Of a stretch of 64,000 nt of DNA, positions 8,873-16,771 are shown in pieces; positions within the stretch are counted from its first letter, which is position 1, and the number at the start of each line of letters is the position of its first letter. The DNA lies in NCBI GenBank assembly GCA_026393835.1, contig JAPKZK010000145.1:1-64000 (forward strand), written 5' to 3'. This stretch comes from Candidatus Aminicenantota bacterium (GTDB lineage: Bacteria; Acidobacteriota; Aminicenantia; UBA2199). A program made the position numbers and the translations under genes. The notes beneath the pieces were generated by a model. The model saw only the letters and a list, made by a program, of their open reading frames with translations, made no database searches and was not told the DNA's origin.

Positions 8873-9970
8873 TTAATCTTTTTTCGTGGTTTCCGGCGCT
8901 TCTTTTTTTTCTTCTATGATGATGATCTTTGTCCTGTCGGGCAACCCATAGGCGCCTTCGGTGACGACCGGCAGCCCTTCTTTCAGACCTTCGGCGGCAA
9001 TTTCCACCAGGCCGGCGTCCTTGATCCCGACTTTGACGTTTTCCCGGACCGCTATTTCCCCCTCTACCATCATGATTGCCGGTTTACCTTCCTCGTCCCT
9101 GACCAGACCGGTCTCGGCGATGGCCAGGCAGTCCTTGTGTTCTTCGCAGATGATGCGGAGCGCCAGGAATTGCCCTAGTTTTTGGGCGGCGTCGGCGGGA
9201 AGCGATGCCCTTACTACAACGGTATCCGACCTGGGATCGACGTCGGAACCGACAAAAATGAGTTTCCCTGTTTCCCGGGCGCCGCCGCCGTCGATTTCGA
9301 CGGTCTGTCCCACCTGGAGTTGCAATGCTTCCCGGGAGGGAACAGCGGCGGTCACTACCAGTTTTTCCAGGTTAGCGATATCGGCCAGCACGGTGGTTGT
9401 TTCAACGGCTTCACCCGGGCGTACATTCATCCGGGTGATGACGCCGTCGATGGGGGCCGCGATTTGCAGCAGTTTCGCTTGAGTCTGGGCATTGGCCAGT
9501 TCATTCATGGCGCTTTCGTAGAGTTGCCGGGCTTCTTCGAAATTCTTTTGCGAGGTTCCCTCCGCGGCCAGCAGGTTTTTTTGACGTTCGTAGGTGAATT
9601 TGGCGAAGCTCAATGCCTGTTTGGCTTTTTCCACTTGCAGGTCGGCAAGGCGGCTGTCCAGTGAAAAAAGTAGGCTGCCTTGTTTTACTTTTTGGCCTTC
9701 ATGGCAATTGACCTGGGCGAGAACCCCGGCAAAAGGGCTGGCAATATGGGCAGCGCCCGGGGCGCTCTTCACTCCCGCCGGCTGCGGTTCCACCAGGCCA
9801 TAGGCGATAACGGCGCGGCGCAGTGTGGCCTTGTTGATGGTTCCGACATGCACGGCGACTTCGGGTATGATATTCTCCTCTTCCGCCTCGTTTGTTTTCA
9901 GAACGCGCCATATTAAGACGCCGGCAATTATCACGACGCCGATGGCGATGAAGAATTTGCGTTTGTTCAT
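8873..9970 (-). CDS. RND efflux adaptor (membrane fusion protein, HlyD/AcrA family)
   Basis: A 365-residue periplasmic adaptor linking the permease to the outer-membrane channel. It has an N-terminal membrane anchor (FFIAIGVVIIAGVLIW) and no lipobox, then a lipoyl-type half motif (SPFAGVLAQVNCHEGQKV), a coiled-coil hairpin rich in Ala/Gln/Glu, the second half motif (APIDGVITRMNVRPGEAV) and beta-barrel plus membrane-proximal domains. It is co-directional with the permease 5 bp away, so probably translated together. The 75-bp gap to the upstream channel gene holds a strong hairpin repeat. Confidence 0.93.
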   Translation of the reverse strand: MNKRKFFIAIGVVIIAGVLIWRVLKTNEAEEENIIPEVAVHVGTINKATLRRAVIAYGLVEPQPAGVKSAPGAAHIASPFAGVLAQVNCHEGQKVKQGSLLFSLDSRLADLQVEKAKQALSFAKFTYERQKNLLAAEGTSQKNFEEARQLYESAMNELANAQTQAKLLQIAAPIDGVITRMNVRPGEAVETTTVLADIANLEKLVVTAAVPSREALQLQVGQTVEIDGGGARETGKLIFVGSDVDPRSDTVVVRASLPADAAQKLGQFLALRIICEEHKDCLAIAETGLVRDEEGKPAIMMVEGEIAVRENVKVGIKDAGLVEIAAEGLKEGLPVVTEGAYGLPDRTKIIIIEEKKEAPETTKKD

Positions 9971-9985
9971 TGCTGTACTCCTATC

Positions 9986-10031
9986 AAAAGCTTTAGGAAG
10001 TCCAGGAACCCTTTCTCGAAAGGGTTCCTGG
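9986..10031 (+). repeat. GTCCAGG intergenic element with perfect hairpin, copy C
   Basis: CAAAAGCTTTAGGAAG precedes the box TCCAGG. CCAGGAACCCTTTC at 10002-10015 pairs perfectly with GAAAGGGTTCCTGG at 10018-10031, a 14-bp stem around a 2-nt centre. It lies in the gap between the channel gene and the adaptor gene, so it could act as an attenuator or mRNA-processing site that sets channel:pump ratio, or be only a REP-like repeat. Confidence 0.7.
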
Positions 10032-10045
10032 CCGCCGGGGGCAAT

Positions 10046-11449
10046 TCATAGAGCTCTTTTTTCATTAATCTTAAAGAGCCAGTTATTAAATTCCGGTGAA
10101 TCTTGCACGGCATCTTCCAGGGCGCCCAGCGCTTCCTGGGTTTTGACCCGGGCGTTGAGGCGGGAGATTTCGGCCGCGCCCAGTTCGGCCCGGATGGCCA
10201 GCAGTTCGGCTTTGGAAATTTCCCCCAACTCAAACATGGCCTGGGCCCTTCCTGTTTGTTTTTGCAGGTCTTTTGCGATTTCATCGGCGGCGGCGGCTTG
10301 TTCATGACAGGAACGCAGTCCGGCCGCGGCCATGTCGATGTCGCTCAGCGCCGCGGCCTGCAGGGCCAGGAAACGCGACGCCGTTTCCCGGCGCCGGGCC
10401 TGCGCTTCATAAATGGGGCCATGATTCATATTTAAAATGGGCAGCGACAGGGAGAGTCCCAGGGTCCACTTTTTGTCGCCCTGGTCCAGCATATATCCCG
10501 GTCCCAGGTGGATGTCCGGGTATTGCCGGGCGACTTCCAGTTGCAGCGCCGCCTGGCCGGCAGCATAATCGGCCAGGGCCGCCAATATGTCGCTGCGATT
10601 GAGCAGCGCCCGTTGACGGGCGACTCCATCGGGGATATTGAAATCATAGCGATTGACGCCGGCGAAGTCGAAGTTCACGCCTTCAAGGGCAGAGATGGGT
10701 AAACCTAAAGTCGATGCCAGTTTGATCCGGGCCTGGACTTGACTGTTTTCAGCGGAGATGAGTTCGAGCCGGTTGTTTTGTAAGGCGATGCGGGCTTGCG
10801 CCAGTTCATAAGCCGAGATGGCGCCGGCGGCCAGTTGTTTCTCCATGACGCGGGCATTTTCGGCCAAAACCTGCTGCTGCCTGGAAAGAATCGCCCGCTG
10901 CTGCTGGCCGGAATATAGTTCCAGGAAGGCCTGGCGCAGGCGACTGCGTACTTGCCAGGCCGCGGAACGGATATTCAGGTAGGCCGACCTGGACATTTGC
11001 CGGGCCTGGGAAATCCGGTAACCGCGTTTGCCCACGGTTTCGATGGCGATATCGAAACTGATACCCGGGCTCCAGGCTTCGACATCGGCGCCTTTAGCAG
11101 AGCTATTGTATTCGGTGGTAAGACCGAGATCGGGATTAGGGCGTTCACCCGCCGTGATGCGCCCGGCTTCGGCCACGGCCCACTGGGAGCGGGCCACATC
11201 CAGGTCAGGGTGATAGAAAAAACCCACCAGGGTAAGCGAGTGGAGGTCCCAGGAGGCGATGGGCCACGCCGGGGTTTGACCGTTGGCTTTGAAAAAATCC
11301 TGCAATTCCTGGGAATCGAGGGAGCGAAGCTGGAAATCGGTCAGTGCTTTCTCAGGCAGCAGCTCCTTTGGGTGATAGCGGATGCAGGCATCCAGCCAGA
11401 GAGCAATCGCCAGGAAAAGAATGATTTTTATCCTGTCATAGTGAATCAT
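10046..11449 (-). CDS. TolC-family outer-membrane efflux channel
   Basis: A 467-residue outer-membrane factor forming the exit duct of the RND exporter. The N-terminus is a signal sequence ending LWLDAC, a possible though atypical lipobox, so it may be lipid-anchored like OprM. Two repeated OEP domains follow, seen as paired long Ala/Gln/Glu/Arg helices (QRAILSRQQQVLAENARVME; ELAQARIALQNNRLELISAE) and the LGLSLSLPILN strand typical of these proteins. It is the first gene of the operon, with a consensus promoter upstream and only a weak ribosome binding site. Confidence 0.9.
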   Translation of the reverse strand: MIHYDRIKIILFLAIALWLDACIRYHPKELLPEKALTDFQLRSLDSQELQDFFKANGQTPAWPIASWDLHSLTLVGFFYHPDLDVARSQWAVAEAGRITAGERPNPDLGLTTEYNSSAKGADVEAWSPGISFDIAIETVGKRGYRISQARQMSRSAYLNIRSAAWQVRSRLRQAFLELYSGQQQRAILSRQQQVLAENARVMEKQLAAGAISAYELAQARIALQNNRLELISAENSQVQARIKLASTLGLPISALEGVNFDFAGVNRYDFNIPDGVARQRALLNRSDILAALADYAAGQAALQLEVARQYPDIHLGPGYMLDQGDKKWTLGLSLSLPILNMNHGPIYEAQARRRETASRFLALQAAALSDIDMAAAGLRSCHEQAAAADEIAKDLQKQTGRAQAMFELGEISKAELLAIRAELGAAEISRLNARVKTQEALGALEDAVQDSPEFNNWLFKINEKRAL

Positions 11450-11488
11450 GCGCGTTCCAAAATGTGTTTATCTATTTAATGGATTGTG

Positions 11489-11517
11489 ATTGTACAAAAT
11501 TGCAGGACCAGTGTCAA
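11489..11517 (-). promoter_or_regulatory. Promoter of the efflux operon
   Basis: On the minus strand, TTGACA (11517-11512), a 17-nt spacer and TACAAT (11494-11489). This is the only -35/-10 pair seen before the tolC-adaptor-permease genes and leaves a ~33-nt leader. No operator dyad is obvious. Confidence 0.65.
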
Positions 11518-11580
11518 TAATATGGAAGAATCATTTTTAATTTCTTTTGACCTGGGTATCACCCGTATCGATGGCAAAAA

Positions 11581-12402
11581 TTAGCCACACGAATTATTTG
11601 AATTAACAATATAAAACACCTCATTGGCATACTCCATTTTAAAATGCCCCAACCCCAATTTATCAAAAATCTCTAAAATAAACCGGTTATAATGGCCCGC
11701 CATCCCCCTGGATTTGCCCGTAAGACTCTTTGACGGAAATGAGATGACCATATATTTCGCCTTTAATGCCTTTATTAATTTTTCACTGATTCCTTTGTCC
11801 TGCTGCTCCAGGCAAGGCAACGTTTTCAAAAGAAAAACCACATCCGCCTCTTCCGCTTCCTGGGGCAGGGAAACCAGTATGTCCCAACATCGGGCGATAT
11901 ATGAGCCCCCTAAATATTTAAAGTAAGTATTAATGGCGGCCATCAACCGGGTATCAATATCGATGGCAATGTATTCCACACCCGGTCCCAATCCCATCCA
12001 GGGAACGGAAAAAGGATTCAACCCGCAAGCCAGGTCCAGGATTTTTCGCGGCTTCCCGATCCGGGCGAATAAATCGGCGTAAAATTGCTCCATAAAAGGC
12101 AATCGTTCGGCGGTAGAGGTATGATGTTTCATAATGGTTAAGGCGGCGGTTTTGAACGCGGTTTCATCCGGGGTCCCGGCCCCGGCCAGTTTATCCAGTT
12201 GTTCCCGGATTTTGTCGATATTCATTTTCTCAAAATACGCGCCGTATACCTGGTGGAGTTTATTCTTTGCCGCCTTTACCGCTTTTTTCGCATCGTAACG
12301 TTCCACCGCCCACCCGGCGATACGCTGAAGAGTATCCTCGCAAACATATCTATACTTTTTACTCGCCTTCAATTCCTGGAAAACCATGCCCTTGATATCC
12401 AT
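11581..12402 (-). CDS. 16S rRNA (guanine-1405-N7)-methyltransferase homologue (ArmA/Rmt/Sgm family)
   Basis: A 273-residue SAM-dependent methyltransferase. Family-specific blocks read clearly: KKYR and KNKLHQVYGAYF in the N-terminal helical domain, HHTSTAERL, the SAM motif ILDLACGLNPFSVPWMG, AIDID, DVVFLLKTLPCLEQQD, the loop VISFPSKSLTGKSRGM and NEVFYIV at the end. Enzymes with this set methylate G1405 in helix 44 and confer 4,6-disubstituted deoxystreptamine aminoglycoside resistance. I chose ATG 12402 because GGAGG lies 5 nt upstream; an in-frame start at 12462 has none. It is last in a run rsmH-rsmI-tgt-this gene. Base composition resembles its neighbours, so I see no sign of recent transfer. 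Activity is inferred, not shown. Confidence 0.85.
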   Translation of the reverse strand: MDIKGMVFQELKASKKYRYVCEDTLQRIAGWAVERYDAKKAVKAAKNKLHQVYGAYFEKMNIDKIREQLDKLAGAGTPDETAFKTAALTIMKHHTSTAERLPFMEQFYADLFARIGKPRKILDLACGLNPFSVPWMGLGPGVEYIAIDIDTRLMAAINTYFKYLGGSYIARCWDILVSLPQEAEEADVVFLLKTLPCLEQQDKGISEKLIKALKAKYMVISFPSKSLTGKSRGMAGHYNRFILEIFDKLGLGHFKMEYANEVFYIVNSNNSCG

Positions 12403-12417
12403 TAGCGCCTCCGGCAG

Positions 12418-12478
12418 CCAGGGGCTCTTTTGAAAAACGCGTGACATGCCCCTGGACCCCACAAAACTTTTGTTTTTA
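12418..12478 (-). repeat. GTCCAGG intergenic element, copy D
   Basis: Read on the minus strand: AAAAGTTTTGTGGGGTCCAG, then CCAGGGGC pairing with GCCCCTGG about 20 nt further on. It begins at the tgt stop codon and ends just before the ribosome binding site of the methyltransferase gene. It therefore sits exactly where a translational or transcriptional attenuator would act on that gene. Confidence 0.55.
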
Positions 12479-13573
12479 ATGTAGCAATATTTCCATTAAC
12501 CGACTATAAAACCGGAGATTATGAATCGTCGCCAGACGATTCACCAGCGGCTCCTCCACTTTTAACAGGTGATGTAGATACGCCCGCGAATAATTGCCAC
12601 AACAAAAACAATCGCAGTAAGGGTCCACCGGGTTCGAGTCCCGTACAAACTTGTTGTCCTGGATGTAAACGTAACTATAAAAATCCGCGCCGGTTAGAGT
12701 TAAATTCTCTATTTTATCATTATATACATACAACCGCCGGTGCCGTGCATCCCGCGTGGGTAACACGCAGTCGAAAATATTGTACCCCATTCGAAACGCC
12801 CGAACCACGCTCTCCGGCTTCCCAATGCCCAGTCCGTGCAAAGGTAAATGCCGGGGAACCCGGTCCGCCACTATTTCCACCGCATCCACAAGACTCCCCT
12901 CGTTATCCACGGGCCAGCCGCCGTAGCCGTACCCGTCGAAACCGATTTCAAACAAACCTTCCATGCACATTGTGCGCAGCTCTTTATTATTCCCTCCCTG
13001 GACCACCCCAAAAAGCAAGGGCCGTTTCTGCCCGCTCTTGATATTTTGCACCTGCCGGTCAAACTCCTGCCGGCATCGTTTGGCCCAATCGATTGTGATC
13101 TCAACGCTTTTCCGCTGATGGGCGTCCTCGGCCCCGGGATGAGTGCAGTAGTCGAGGCAAAACATAATATCCGAACCGATTTGAAATTGTTTCAGGATAC
13201 TTTTTTCCGGCGTTAAGGAATGTTTCTTACCCGCCTTCTCCAGGCGGTAAACAAACCCGCGTTTGGTCACGCTGCCCAATTTAGCAGCGCCGTCGATCAA
13301 GGAAAAAACCTGGAACCCGCCGGAATCGGAAAAGATCGGGCCGTCCCATTTCATAAACCGGTGAATCCCGCCGCAGGTCTTGATCACTGAAATACCCGGG
13401 TGGTTGGCAAGATGAATGGCATTTACCATTAAACACTTGATGCCGCTCTCTTGGATATCCCTGGAATCGATGGTACGAACCACGGCCCGTGTGGCGTCGG
13501 GTAAAAACGCGGGTAATTGCAGGCTGCCATGGGCGGTCTCAAGGACTTTTAAACGTTCGGTATGCTCAGACAT
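12476..13573 (-). CDS. tgt: tRNA-guanine transglycosylase family protein, divergent
   Basis: A 365-residue base-exchange enzyme of the queuosine/archaeosine family. It keeps the base-binding SDSGGFQVFSL, GVVQGG, the nucleophile Asp in FDCVLPTRDARH, and the zinc site CDCFCCGNYSRAYLHHL. It differs from standard bacterial Tgt in signature places: PDATRAVVR instead of P(V/T)GT(K/Q)xTVK, VNAIHL instead of NTYHL, and GYGGWPVDNEG around the specificity loop where Tgt has GGLAVGE. It therefore belongs to a side branch whose incoming base is uncertain. No queuosine synthesis genes are in the window. It overlaps rsmI by 8 bp. Confidence 0.85.
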   Translation of the reverse strand: MSEHTERLKVLETAHGSLQLPAFLPDATRAVVRTIDSRDIQESGIKCLMVNAIHLANHPGISVIKTCGGIHRFMKWDGPIFSDSGGFQVFSLIDGAAKLGSVTKRGFVYRLEKAGKKHSLTPEKSILKQFQIGSDIMFCLDYCTHPGAEDAHQRKSVEITIDWAKRCRQEFDRQVQNIKSGQKRPLLFGVVQGGNNKELRTMCMEGLFEIGFDGYGYGGWPVDNEGSLVDAVEIVADRVPRHLPLHGLGIGKPESVVRAFRMGYNIFDCVLPTRDARHRRLYVYNDKIENLTLTGADFYSYVYIQDNKFVRDSNPVDPYCDCFCCGNYSRAYLHHLLKVEEPLVNRLATIHNLRFYSRLMEILLH

Positions 13574-14363
13574 TTTCCATTTTCACCCGTTTCTTCTGCG
13601 TCTTTTGTTTCTTTTGAGCTTTTTGTTCTTTTGGCGGTTGGGATTGTTCCATCACTTTTATAAATTTAGGATGGTTGCCGGCGATTACGACGGTCACTTC
13701 GCCTTTTATTTTCTTGCCTGTGAATATGGGCAGGAGTTCTTCCAGGTATCCCTTGCGTATTTCTTCGAACATTTTGGTCATATCGATGCAAACCGCGGCC
13801 TGGCGGTTGCCCAGGATTTCCAATGCATCGCTTAAAAAAGGTTCCACGCGGTGCGGGGACTCGAAAAACACCAACGTGTGCGGCAGGTCTTTCTCCATGG
13901 CCAGGAATTTAGTTCGCTGACCTTGCTTTCGTGGGGGAAACCCTTTGAAGGTAAAACTGGAGGTGGGTAATCCCGAAGCCAGGAGGGCGGAAGTGACGGC
14001 GCTGGGGCCGGGGATGATGTCTACGTGGAAGCCTTTTTCAATGGCCGCGGAAATGATGCGGTACCCCGGGTCGCTGATGCCCGGCGTCCCGGCGTCGGTG
14101 CACAGGGCCACCCGTTTGTCTTCTTCCAGTAGTTTTAAAATTTTTCTCCCGGCGGCTTCTTCGTTATGCTCATGATAAGAAAAGAAAACCCTGGGCGCGG
14201 GGATTTCGTACCGGGAGAGAATTTTCCGGGTGTGTCGCGTATCTTCGCAGGCCAACGCATCGATGTTGCCGAGGATTTGAACCGCCCTGTGGGTAATGTC
14301 GTCGAGGTTCCCAATGGGCGTTGAGACGACATATAATATAGCAATGTTTTTATTTTCAGTCAT
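13566..14363 (-). CDS. rsmI: 16S rRNA (cytidine-1402-2'-O)-methyltransferase RsmI
   Basis: Methylates the ribose of C1402 in helix 44 of 16S rRNA using SAM. A 265-residue tetrapyrrole-methylase-fold protein with LYVVSTPIGNLDDIT at the start, CEDTRHTRKIL, SYHEHNEE, LCTDAGTPGISDPG, IPGPSAVTSALLASGLP and FFESPHRV, all RsmI signatures. The C-terminus has a Lys/Gln-rich tail (QPPKEQKAQKKQKTQKKR). It overlaps rsmH by 4 bp (ATGA) and tgt by 8 bp, so the three genes are translationally coupled. Confidence 0.95.
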   Translation of the reverse strand: MTENKNIAILYVVSTPIGNLDDITHRAVQILGNIDALACEDTRHTRKILSRYEIPAPRVFFSYHEHNEEAAGRKILKLLEEDKRVALCTDAGTPGISDPGYRIISAAIEKGFHVDIIPGPSAVTSALLASGLPTSSFTFKGFPPRKQGQRTKFLAMEKDLPHTLVFFESPHRVEPFLSDALEILGNRQAAVCIDMTKMFEEIRKGYLEELLPIFTGKKIKGEVTVVIAGNHPKFIKVMEQSQPPKEQKAQKKQKTQKKRVKMENV

Positions 14364-15274
14364 TTTACTTTTCTTCGCGCCCCTTCTCGTTCTTCGCGGC
14401 TCTCACTCTCCGCGGCCCGCAATTTAGCCGAACGGGACCTTGGGTTCATTCTTAATTCGTTTTCCGCGGCCGTTACCGGTTTCGGCGTCAGGATGTTCAT
14501 GATGCCATTCTCCCTGGCCCTCTTTAACGCCGTTTTCACGATCCGGTCTTCCAGCGAATGAAACGAAATAACAACAACCCTTGCCCCCGGTTTCATCATG
14601 TTAAACAGGTCGCCAAAAAAATCCTCCAGCCCGGCTAACTCCCGGTTCACTTCGATGCGGACGGCCTGGAAAACCCGCGCCAGCGGGTCCATGGTTTTTT
14701 GCTGGGGGGCCACGCGGCGGATAATGGTTTTTAGCTCCCCGGTGGTTTCTATTTTTTTAGCTTTGCGGTGAAACACCACCTGGTCCACAATCTTAGCCGG
14801 GTTCCCCAATTCCCCGTACCTTTTAAAGATATCCGTCAATTGCTCGTGGGTGTAATCGTTCACCACATCGAATGCCGAGAGGGTTTGATTTTTATCCATG
14901 CGCATATCCAGCGGCGCGTCCTGGGCGTAAGAAAATCCTTTGCCCGGGTTATCCAGTTGGAAAGAGGAAACCCCCAGGTCGAACAAAAAGCCGTCTATTT
15001 TCGCGATATCCATGGGCAAGAGGAGGTCCTTCATATTACGAAAGTCCGAATGAAAAAGAGTAAACCGGCCTTGAAATAACTCGAGGTTTTTCCCGGCGAT
15101 TTCCAGGGCTTCGGAGTCTTTGTCCGTCCCGTAGAGGTAGTTAGCGGAGTTAGCATTTAGAATCGCGGCGCTGTGGCCGCCGAGGCCCACGGTGCCGTCG
15201 AAAAAAATCCCTTCTTCCGTTATATTTAACAGTTCAGCCACTTCGTTTTTTAGTACCGGTACATGTTCAGGCAT
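14360..15274 (-). CDS. rsmH: 16S rRNA (cytosine-1402-N4)-methyltransferase RsmH
   Basis: Adds the N4 methyl group to C1402 of 16S rRNA. It is 304 residues with HVPVLKNEV at the N-terminus, the SAM site FDGTVGLGGHSAAIL, DGFLFDLGVSSFQLD, GFSYAQDAPLDMRMD and VVISFHSLEDRIVK. First gene of the group. It is not followed by ftsL or mur genes, so the usual dcw context is lost and the gene is instead grouped with other RNA-modification genes. Confidence 0.95.
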   Translation of the reverse strand: MPEHVPVLKNEVAELLNITEEGIFFDGTVGLGGHSAAILNANSANYLYGTDKDSEALEIAGKNLELFQGRFTLFHSDFRNMKDLLLPMDIAKIDGFLFDLGVSSFQLDNPGKGFSYAQDAPLDMRMDKNQTLSAFDVVNDYTHEQLTDIFKRYGELGNPAKIVDQVVFHRKAKKIETTGELKTIIRRVAPQQKTMDPLARVFQAVRIEVNRELAGLEDFFGDLFNMMKPGARVVVISFHSLEDRIVKTALKRARENGIMNILTPKPVTAAENELRMNPRSRSAKLRAAESESREEREGARRKVK

Positions 15275-15572
<298 letters not shown>

Positions 15573-16748
15573 CTAATCGCCATATAGGTTTTCGCCCCAT
15601 TGCGCCCGGGCCGCGAATTCCATGCAGCGGTTAAATATTTCAGCGCTGAATTCCGGCGGCTGCAAATCACCTGTAACCCTATCGCTGTTGGTTCTTTCAA
15701 AAACCCTGGCGTCGGACAAATAAGGACGGTAAGGCCCGATAAAACGGCCGAACAATTCCTCGGCAGGATTGCGCATTATATGATTACCGGCCTCGCTGTA
15801 AATAATCTCGATTCCTTTGACCTTCATGAATCGTTCATTGTAAACGGCGATCGTTTCCAACGTCGTCGGGGTCTTACTTGTTAAATGATATATACCGCCG
15901 GGCAAATCTTTCTCGATTATTTTCAAGGTCGCATTTACAAAATAATCCACGGGAATGAGGTTGAGGGACCCTTTTTTGGGTAAATATATTCTCAAAGGCA
16001 AAAAAAGGAATCCCTCCTCATCAAGGTATATTCCATGCGCCTGCGATTTTTGTCCCCCATGGTGGGCAATGTCGTTAAGATATATATCCCGGATATTTTG
16101 GAGCGACCGTATGGGGTAATATAATGCATTGAATTTGAGCGAACGCCCGGTCCGTGAATCGCCATATACGATAGGCGGCCGGATGATGTTGAGCGGCAGC
16201 GAATGCTTTTCACAATATGCGGCAATCACTTTTTCGGCTTGTGCTTTGCTTTCTTCATACACATTTACAAAATGAGTGGTTGTAGAAAGTTGTTCTTTGC
16301 ATACGGTATCGGTGACGCCCGCCGCATACGCCGTACTTATATAATGGAAAAAATTGACCCGGGCATCCGAGGCAAGTTCAAGGATGCCGGTTAAATGACG
16401 GGTATTGGTTTCCAGCACTTGCTCGCGCTTACGTTCTGAAAAACTCGTATCCGAAGCGCAATGTATAACCTGGTCGATGGCAGCGCATAGTTCGGTATAT
16501 TTTGATTTTTGAATGCCGCAGCGGTCCCCGGTAAAATCTATTTCCACCATCTCCACCTGATCGCTGCGATTTTCCAGCCCGAACCATCTTAACAATTTTA
16601 GAACCCTTTCTCTTAATGTTTCCCCATTGGCCGGACGCCCGAGAATAATGACGCGGTATCCTTTTTCCAGCAGTGAAGCCGCCAGGTGGCTCCCCAAAAA
16701 ACCCGTTGCCCCGGTGATAGCAATAGTAGGTTTATTTTTAACGAACAT
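15573..16748 (-). CDS. Extended SDR / thioester-reductase-like protein
   Basis: A 391-residue NAD(P)-dependent protein of the extended short-chain dehydrogenase class, closest in feel to the NAD_binding_4 (fatty acyl-CoA/carrier-protein reductase) group. The Rossmann glycine motif TGATGFLGSHLA is at residues ~13-24 and a GRP follows strand 2, as in NADP-binding members. VIHCASDTSF is the NAG-equivalent, STAYAAG is the active-site Ser/Thr region, and YEESKAQAE gives the catalytic Tyr and Lys. No carrier or adenylation domain is attached. The upstream FAD/Fe-S gene is 23 bp away on the same strand, so they probably share a transcript. Substrate unknown. Confidence 0.8.
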   Translation of the reverse strand: MFVKNKPTIAITGATGFLGSHLAASLLEKGYRVIILGRPANGETLRERVLKLLRWFGLENRSDQVEMVEIDFTGDRCGIQKSKYTELCAAIDQVIHCASDTSFSERKREQVLETNTRHLTGILELASDARVNFFHYISTAYAAGVTDTVCKEQLSTTTHFVNVYEESKAQAEKVIAAYCEKHSLPLNIIRPPIVYGDSRTGRSLKFNALYYPIRSLQNIRDIYLNDIAHHGGQKSQAHGIYLDEEGFLFLPLRIYLPKKGSLNLIPVDYFVNATLKIIEKDLPGGIYHLTSKTPTTLETIAVYNERFMKVKGIEIIYSEAGNHIMRNPAEELFGRFIGPYRPYLSDARVFERTNSDRVTGDLQPPEFSAEIFNRCMEFAARAQWGENLYGD

Positions 16749-16771
16749 ATCTCACCTTTTCTAAGTATATT

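Noticed and set aside
11581..12402. Recently acquired resistance gene
   Set aside because: No insertion sequence or integron part, composition like its neighbours, and embedded in an rRNA/tRNA modification gene group; a native gene is more likely.
12476..13573. DpdA-type DNA-modification transglycosylase
   Set aside because: No other dpd genes nearby, and the RNA-type zinc site and RsmI/RsmH neighbours favour an RNA enzyme.
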